64,000 bases of DNA. Source: Streptomyces caelestis (GTDB lineage Bacteria > Actinomycetota > Actinomycetes > Streptomycetales > Streptomycetaceae). The notes beneath the pieces are model-generated. The model did no database searches, was not told the DNA's origin, and saw nothing but the letters and a program-made list of their open reading frames with translations. The stretch lies in the NCBI RefSeq assembly GCF_001279005.1, contig NZ_LGCN01000120.1:62001-126000 (forward strand), written 5' to 3'. Both the position numbers and the translations under genes were made by a program. Shown in pieces: positions 60,051 to 64,000 of this stretch. Each line of letters opens with the position of its first letter. Positions within the stretch are counted from its first letter, which is position 1.

Positions 60051-60083
60051 TCAGTGATAAATTCATGAGGCAGAACTCACTGA
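60051..60083. promoter_or_regulatory. candidate operator before the enoyl-CoA hydratase gene
   Basis: TCAGTGA (60051-60057) and TCACTGA (60077-60083) form an inverted repeat in an AT-rich stretch 34-66 bases before the ATG at 60117. It may bind a local regulator of the aryl-CoA genes. Confidence 0.4.
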
Positions 60084-60116
60084 GCAGCGCAGTGCCCGCC
60101 CCAGGAGGCCGCCCTC

Positions 60117-60944
60117 ATGAGTCCCTTCACCGGCTCCGCCGCCCGCACCGCGCGCTGGGAGCACCTGCGCGTCGACCTCGCCGACGGCGTCGCCACCGTC
60201 ACCCTCGCCCGCCCCGACAAGCTCAACGCGCTCACCTTCGGCGCCTACGCCGACCTGCGCGACCTGCTCGCCGAGCTGTCCCGGGAGCGGGCCGTACGGG
60301 CCCTGGTGCTGGCCGGCGAGGGGCGCGGCTTCTGCTCCGGCGGCGACGTCGACGAGATCATCGGCGCCACCCTCGCCATGGACACCGCGCAGCTCCTCGA
60401 CTTCAACCGGATGACCGGCCAGGTGGTGCGGGCGGTGCGGGAGTGCCCGTTCCCGGTGATCGCCGCGGTGCACGGGGTGGCGGCGGGCGCCGGCGCGGTC
60501 CTCGCCCTGGCCGCCGACTTCCGGGTCGCCGACCCCGGCGCCCGCTTCGCCTTCCTCTTCACCCGGGTCGGCCTGTCGGGCGGCGACATGGGCGCGGCGT
60601 ACCTCCTGCCCCGCGTGGTCGGCCTCGGCCACGCCACCCGGCTGCTGATGCTGGGCGACACGGTGCGGGCGCCGGAGGCCGAACGCATCGGTCTGATCAG
60701 CGCACTCGCCGACGAGGGCGGCGCGGACGAGGCCGCCCGGGCCCTGGCACGCCGTCTCGCCGACGGCCCGGCACTCGCATACGCCCGAACCAAGGCCCTC
60801 CTCACGGCGGAACTGGACATGCCCCTGTCGGCGGCGGTGGAACTGGACGCCTCGACCCAGGCCCTCCTGATGAACGGCGAGGACTACGCGGAGTTCCACG
60901 CCGCCTTCACGGAGAAGCGCCCGCCGAAGTGGCGAGGGAGGTAG
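60117..60944 (+). CDS. enoyl-CoA hydratase/isomerase family protein
   Basis: This is a crotonase-fold enzyme of 275 residues. The CoA-binding and oxyanion features are RALVLAGEGRGFCSGGDVDE, and FPVIAAVHGVAAGAGAVLAL followed by DFRVADPGARFAFLFTRVGL. The usual second glutamate position falls in SGGDMGAAYLLPR, where the acidic residue is aspartate. The C-terminus ends EDYAEFHAAFTEKRPPKWRG, typical of hydratases acting in aromatic-CoA or fatty-acid breakdown. It is followed after five bases by a fused aryl-CoA monooxygenase, so the two probably share one pathway. ATG 60117 is supported by AGGAGG about 15 bases upstream. Confidence 0.9.
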   Translation: MSPFTGSAARTARWEHLRVDLADGVATVTLARPDKLNALTFGAYADLRDLLAELSRERAVRALVLAGEGRGFCSGGDVDEIIGATLAMDTAQLLDFNRMTGQVVRAVRECPFPVIAAVHGVAAGAGAVLALAADFRVADPGARFAFLFTRVGLSGGDMGAAYLLPRVVGLGHATRLLMLGDTVRAPEAERIGLISALADEGGADEAARALARRLADGPALAYARTKALLTAELDMPLSAAVELDASTQALLMNGEDYAEFHAAFTEKRPPKWRGR

Positions 60945-60949
60945 GCAGG

Positions 60950-63394
60950 ATGCTCCCGGCCGACGGAACGCTCCACACCCCAGGAGCGCAGGGCTCTTCC
61001 GAATCTCCGGCTGCCGCCGCGTGGGCGCGGTCGACCCTCACGGACCCGCGGCCGCCCGACAGGAAAGGCCACCCCCTCCGCGTGGCGGTCATCGGCGGAG
61101 GCCCCGGCGGCCTCTACACCGCCGCGCTGCTCAAACGCCTCGACCCCGGCCGCGACATCACCCTCTGGGAACGCAACCCCGCCGACAGGACCTTCGGCTT
61201 CGGCGTCGTCCTCTCCGACGAGACCCTGGGAGGGATCGAGCACGCCGACCCGGAGGTCTACGGAGCCCTCCGACGGGCCTTCGTCCACTGGGACGACATC
61301 GACATCGTCCACCGGAACACCCGCCACACCTGCCGAGGACACCGTTTCGCCGCCCTCGGCAGGCACCGCCTGCTGGAGATCCTGCACGAGCGCTGCCGCT
61401 CGCTCGGGGTCGACCTGCGCTTCGGCGCCGAGGCGCCCGACCCGGCCCGGCTGGCGCGGACGCACGACCTGGTGGTGGCCGCCGACGGAGTGCACAGCGG
61501 CACGCGCGAGGCGTTCGCCCACGTGTTCCGGCCCCGGATCACCACGCACCGCTGCCGCTACATCTGGCTGGCCGCCGACTTCGCCTTCGACGCCTTCCGC
61601 TTCGAGATCGCCGAGACCGAGCACGGCGTGATGCAGTTGCACGGCTACCCCTACTCCCGCCCGTCGCCCGGCCACCACCCCTCCACGAGGCCCTCCGGGT
61701 CGCGGGACCGAGGCGCCTCCACCGTGATCGTCGAGATGCGCGAGGAGGTGTGGCACGCGGCCGGATTCGACGCGATCGACACGGGCGAGTCGGTCGCGCG
61801 CTGCGCCAAGATCTTCTCCGACGCGCTCGGCGGACGCCCGCTGAAGTCCGACGACTCGGCGTGGACCACCTTCCGCACGGTCGTCAACGAGCGCTGGTCG
61901 CACGGCGCCGTCGTGCTCCTCGGCGACGCCGCCCACACCGCGCACTTCTCCATCGGCTCCGGCACCAAGCTCGCCGTCGAGGACGCGCTGGCGCTCGCCG
62001 CGTGCCTGGACGAACAACCGTCGACGGAGGACGCGTTGACCGCGTACGAGGCGGAGCGCCGACCCGTCGTCGCCTCCACCCAGCGGGCCGCCCGCGCCAG
62101 CCTGGAGTGGTTCGAGGACCTGTCCCTCCACCTCGCCCAGCCGCCCCGCCGGTTCGCCTTCAACCTGCTCACCCGCAGCCGCCGCGTCACCCACGACAAC
62201 CTGCGGCTGCGCGACGCCCGCTTCACCCGGTCCGTGGAGCGCGAGTTCGGCTGCCCGCCCGGCACGCCCCCGATGTTCACCCCGTTCCGGATGCGCGGAC
62301 TGACCCTGCGCAACCGGGTCGTCGTCTCGCCCATGGACATGTACTCGGCGGCCGACGGCGTCCCCGGCGACTTCCACCTCGTGCACCTCGGCGCCCGCGC
62401 GCTGGGCGGCGCCGGACTGGTGATGACCGAGATGGTGTGCGTCAGCCCCGAGGGGCGCATCACACCCGGCTGCGCGGGCCTCTACACCGGCCGGCAGGCC
62501 GAGGCGTGGCGGCGGATCACCGACTTCGTGCACACGCGGGCGCCCGGCGCCGCGATCGGCGTGCAGCTCGGCCACAGCGGCCGCAAGGGCTCGACCAAGC
62601 TGATGTGGGAGGGCATGGACGAGCCGCTCGACGACGGCAACTGGCCCCTCGTCGCCGCCTCGCCCCTGCCGTACAGGCCCGGCGGCCAGGTGCCGCGCGA
62701 GCTGTCCCGGGCCCAGCTCACCGACCTGAGGGAGCAGTTCGCGGCCGCCGCCGTGCGGGCCGCGCGGGCCGGTTTCGACCTGCTGGAACTGCACTGCGCC
62801 CACGGCTACCTGCTCTCCGGCTTCCTCTCCCCGCTCACCAACCACCGCACCGACGCCTACGGCGGCTCGCCTCAAAAGCGGCTCCGCTTCCCGCTGGAGG
62901 TGTTCGACGCGGTGCGCGCGGTGTGGCCCGGCGACCGGCCGATGACCGTGCGGATCTCCGCCACCGACTGGGCGGAGGGCGGCACCACGGCCGAGGACGC
63001 GGTCGCGATCGCCCGCGCCTTCGCCGCGCACGGCGCCGACGCGATCGACGTGTCGACCGGGCAGGTCGTGGCCGACGAGACACCGGAGTTCGGGCGCTCG
63101 TACCAGACCCCGTTCGCCGACCGGATCCGGCACGAGGCGGGCGTCCCGGTGATCGCGGTCGGCGCGATCTCCTCCTGGGACGACGTCAACTCCCTGATCC
63201 TGGCCGGGCGCACGGACCTGTGCGCCCTGGCCCGCCCGCACCTCTACGACCCCCACTGGACGCTCCACGCGGCGGCCGAGCAGGGCTACGAGGGCCCGGG
63301 CGCGGTCTGGCCGGCGCCCTACCTGGCGGGCAGCAGACGGCCCCGGACCGGCCGCACGGACGCCCCCGGGCCCCGTCTCGGCCTCGGAGGCTGA
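60950..63394 (+). CDS. bifunctional aryl-CoA monooxygenase/NADH:flavin oxidoreductase
   Basis: This is a fusion of 814 residues. The first 400 are a PHBH-type FAD monooxygenase: VAVIGGGPGGLYTAALLKRL (GxGxxG at about 49-54), DLVVAADGVHSGTRE, and VVLLGDAAHTAHFSIGSGTK. The second half is an old-yellow-enzyme domain: FTPFRMRGLTLRNRVVVSPM, GVQLGHSGRKGSTK, ELHCAHGYLLSGFLSPLTNH, and RTDLCALARPHLYDP. This architecture is that of 2-aminobenzoyl-CoA monooxygenase/reductase and of salicylyl-CoA 5-hydroxylase (SdgC). One half hydroxylates and dearomatises the ring and the other reduces it. Start ATG 60950 follows GGGAGGT. The true substrate, anthraniloyl- or salicylyl-CoA, cannot be settled here. Confidence 0.9.
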   Translation: MLPADGTLHTPGAQGSSESPAAAAWARSTLTDPRPPDRKGHPLRVAVIGGGPGGLYTAALLKRLDPGRDITLWERNPADRTFGFGVVLSDETLGGIEHADPEVYGALRRAFVHWDDIDIVHRNTRHTCRGHRFAALGRHRLLEILHERCRSLGVDLRFGAEAPDPARLARTHDLVVAADGVHSGTREAFAHVFRPRITTHRCRYIWLAADFAFDAFRFEIAETEHGVMQLHGYPYSRPSPGHHPSTRPSGSRDRGASTVIVEMREEVWHAAGFDAIDTGESVARCAKIFSDALGGRPLKSDDSAWTTFRTVVNERWSHGAVVLLGDAAHTAHFSIGSGTKLAVEDALALAACLDEQPSTEDALTAYEAERRPVVASTQRAARASLEWFEDLSLHLAQPPRRFAFNLLTRSRRVTHDNLRLRDARFTRSVEREFGCPPGTPPMFTPFRMRGLTLRNRVVVSPMDMYSAADGVPGDFHLVHLGARALGGAGLVMTEMVCVSPEGRITPGCAGLYTGRQAEAWRRITDFVHTRAPGAAIGVQLGHSGRKGSTKLMWEGMDEPLDDGNWPLVAASPLPYRPGGQVPRELSRAQLTDLREQFAAAAVRAARAGFDLLELHCAHGYLLSGFLSPLTNHRTDAYGGSPQKRLRFPLEVFDAVRAVWPGDRPMTVRISATDWAEGGTTAEDAVAIARAFAAHGADAIDVSTGQVVADETPEFGRSYQTPFADRIRHEAGVPVIAVGAISSWDDVNSLILAGRTDLCALARPHLYDPHWTLHAAAEQGYEGPGAVWPAPYLAGSRRPRTGRTDAPGPRLGLGG

Positions 63395-63489
63395 CCCCGG
63401 ACGCCGCGAGGCCCGGCCGCCGGGCCGTCCCGTGCCCCGCCGGCACCGCGTGGACCGCGCCGGCCGGCTCCCACGGGGGTCTGCGACTC

Positions 63490-63645
63490 CGTGCGCGGGG
63501 CCGGGGCCGGACCGGCGGGCGGCTCGTACGGGTCGTCGACGCCGGTGAGCCCGGTCAGCCGGCCGACGGCGCGACGGGCGCACAGGCCCTTGACGTCCCG
63601 TGCGGCGCAGATCTCCGGCGGGTGGCGACGTACACCACGACAAGG
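63490..63645 (-). pseudogene. C-terminal remnant of APS kinase (cysC)
   Basis: The minus frame around 63490-63630 reads HPPEICAARDVKGLCARRAV, GRLTGLTGVDDPYEPPAGP, which corresponds to the conserved end of adenylylsulfate kinase (typically ARDxKGLYARxxAG, LTGxTGxDDPYEPP). No P-loop domain is found upstream on the strand, so only about 50 codons remain. It sits alone in the 350-base gap before the ABC exporter gene. Identification is from the motif pattern. Confidence 0.6.
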
Positions 63646-63746
63646 GACACGCCCCCGTGACGGACCCTGTCCTCCGATGTCCCGCCGTGGCCCCGGCGCG
63701 GCGAGCGGGGGGACTCCGCACCCTGGCCCGACGCGGTCGCGGGCGG

Positions 63747-64000
63747 CTACACCTCCTCCTGGTAGCCGCTCGCCTGCAAGGTGAACAGCTGGGCGTACGT
63801 TCCTCCGTCCAGGAGCAGTGTGCCGTGGGTGCCCTCCTCGGTGATCCGGCCGTCGGCCAGGACCACGATCCGGTCGGCGTCGCGGACCGCACCGAGACGG
63901 TGGGAGATCAACAGACTGGTGCGGTGGGCCCGATGGCGACGCAGGCGCAGGTGGACGTCGTGTTCGGCCTCTGCGTCCAGGCCAGAGCTCGGCTCGTCGA
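63747..64000 (-). CDS. ABC exporter ATPase domain, C-terminal end
   Basis: Only the last 83 codons of this gene are in the window; it continues beyond the right edge. The frame reads DEPSSGLDAEAEHDVH (end of Walker B and D-loop), LLISHRLGAVRDADRIVVL (H-loop histidine) and ADGRITEEGTHGTLLLDGGT, then a short C-terminal helix ending before TAG at 63747. This is the form found in type I exporters where the ATPase is fused to a six-helix membrane domain. What it transports is not known. Confidence 0.85.
   Translation of the reverse strand, partial: DEPSSGLDAEAEHDVHLRLRRHRAHRTSLLISHRLGAVRDADRIVVLADGRITEEGTHGTLLLDGGTYAQLFTLQASGYQEEV

Noticed and set aside
60884-63892. Thousand-codon minus-strand frame opposite the aryl-CoA monooxygenase
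   Set aside because: It is antisense to a gene with complete FAD and flavin reductase motifs. A different minus frame in its right part holds the real cysC remnant.

Overview
This window is chromosomal DNA of a Streptomyces or a very close actinomycete. The base composition is very GC-rich, nearly every codon ends in G or C, GTG starts are common, and most neighbouring genes in operons overlap by four bases (ATGA or GTGA). The gene families also fit: LuxR-type LAL regulators, DUF5753 XRE regulators, LAxTG surface proteins, SepF-like proteins, DUF6099, and an arcA-argF pair. I saw no rRNA, tRNA, CRISPR array, intact insertion sequence, PKS or NRPS gene.

Layout, left to right. 1-1212 is the start of a polyprenyl-phosphate sugar transferase that runs off the left edge. 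1996-5588 holds an NTF2-like gene, two gene remnants and a reverse three-gene operon with a Vat-like acetyltransferase, a Vgb-like lyase and DUF5701, a likely streptogramin-resistance pair plus an unknown partner. 5714-8434 is a LAL regulator and 8829-10292 a sortase-anchored thioester surface protein. 10429-11790 is a rearranged XRE regulator junction. 12127-13530 is a secreted GH43 arabinanase-type enzyme with its own promoter and operator.

25123 down to 13555 is one reverse operon of ten genes: ATP-grasp ligase, DUF364 Rossmann protein, cysteine-synthase-like PLP enzyme, dipeptide epimerase, MFS exporter, methyltransferase and a four-gene peptide/nickel-type ABC importer. A Zur/Fur-like box and an 18-bp palindrome lie in its control region. 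I read this as a biosynthesis, export and re-uptake system for a small chelator-like molecule that does not need an NRPS. It is the best candidate for an undescribed system here. Two minisatellites sit inside its coding sequence.

25886-28109 is a divergent EmrB-type exporter and MerR regulator. 28409-36277 is a DeoR-controlled sugar-acid catabolic locus (PdxA2, DUF1537 kinase, aldo/keto reductase, HpcH aldolase, 2-hydroxyacid dehydrogenase) with an Nramp-related transporter that lacks the metal-binding motifs. 41614 down to 36437 is a four-gene cryptic operon (PhyH dioxygenase, DUF6271, decarboxylase-GNAT fusion, MFS exporter). 42010-47827 is a DasR-type regulator with its DasABC-like sugar importer and a GH3 glycosidase. 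Tandem DasR-like sites also lie upstream of the PhyH operon, which may link amino-sugar sensing to it.

47849-51361 contains small conserved genes (YdeI-like, SepF-like, ATPase, MazG-like, DUF6099). 51625-56728 holds an LLM oxidoreductase and the Hen1-Pnkp RNA repair pair. 57123-59425 is arginine deiminase and ornithine carbamoyltransferase. 60117-63394 is an enoyl-CoA hydratase and a fused aryl-CoA monooxygenase/flavin reductase. The window ends with an APS kinase remnant and the C-terminus of an ABC exporter.
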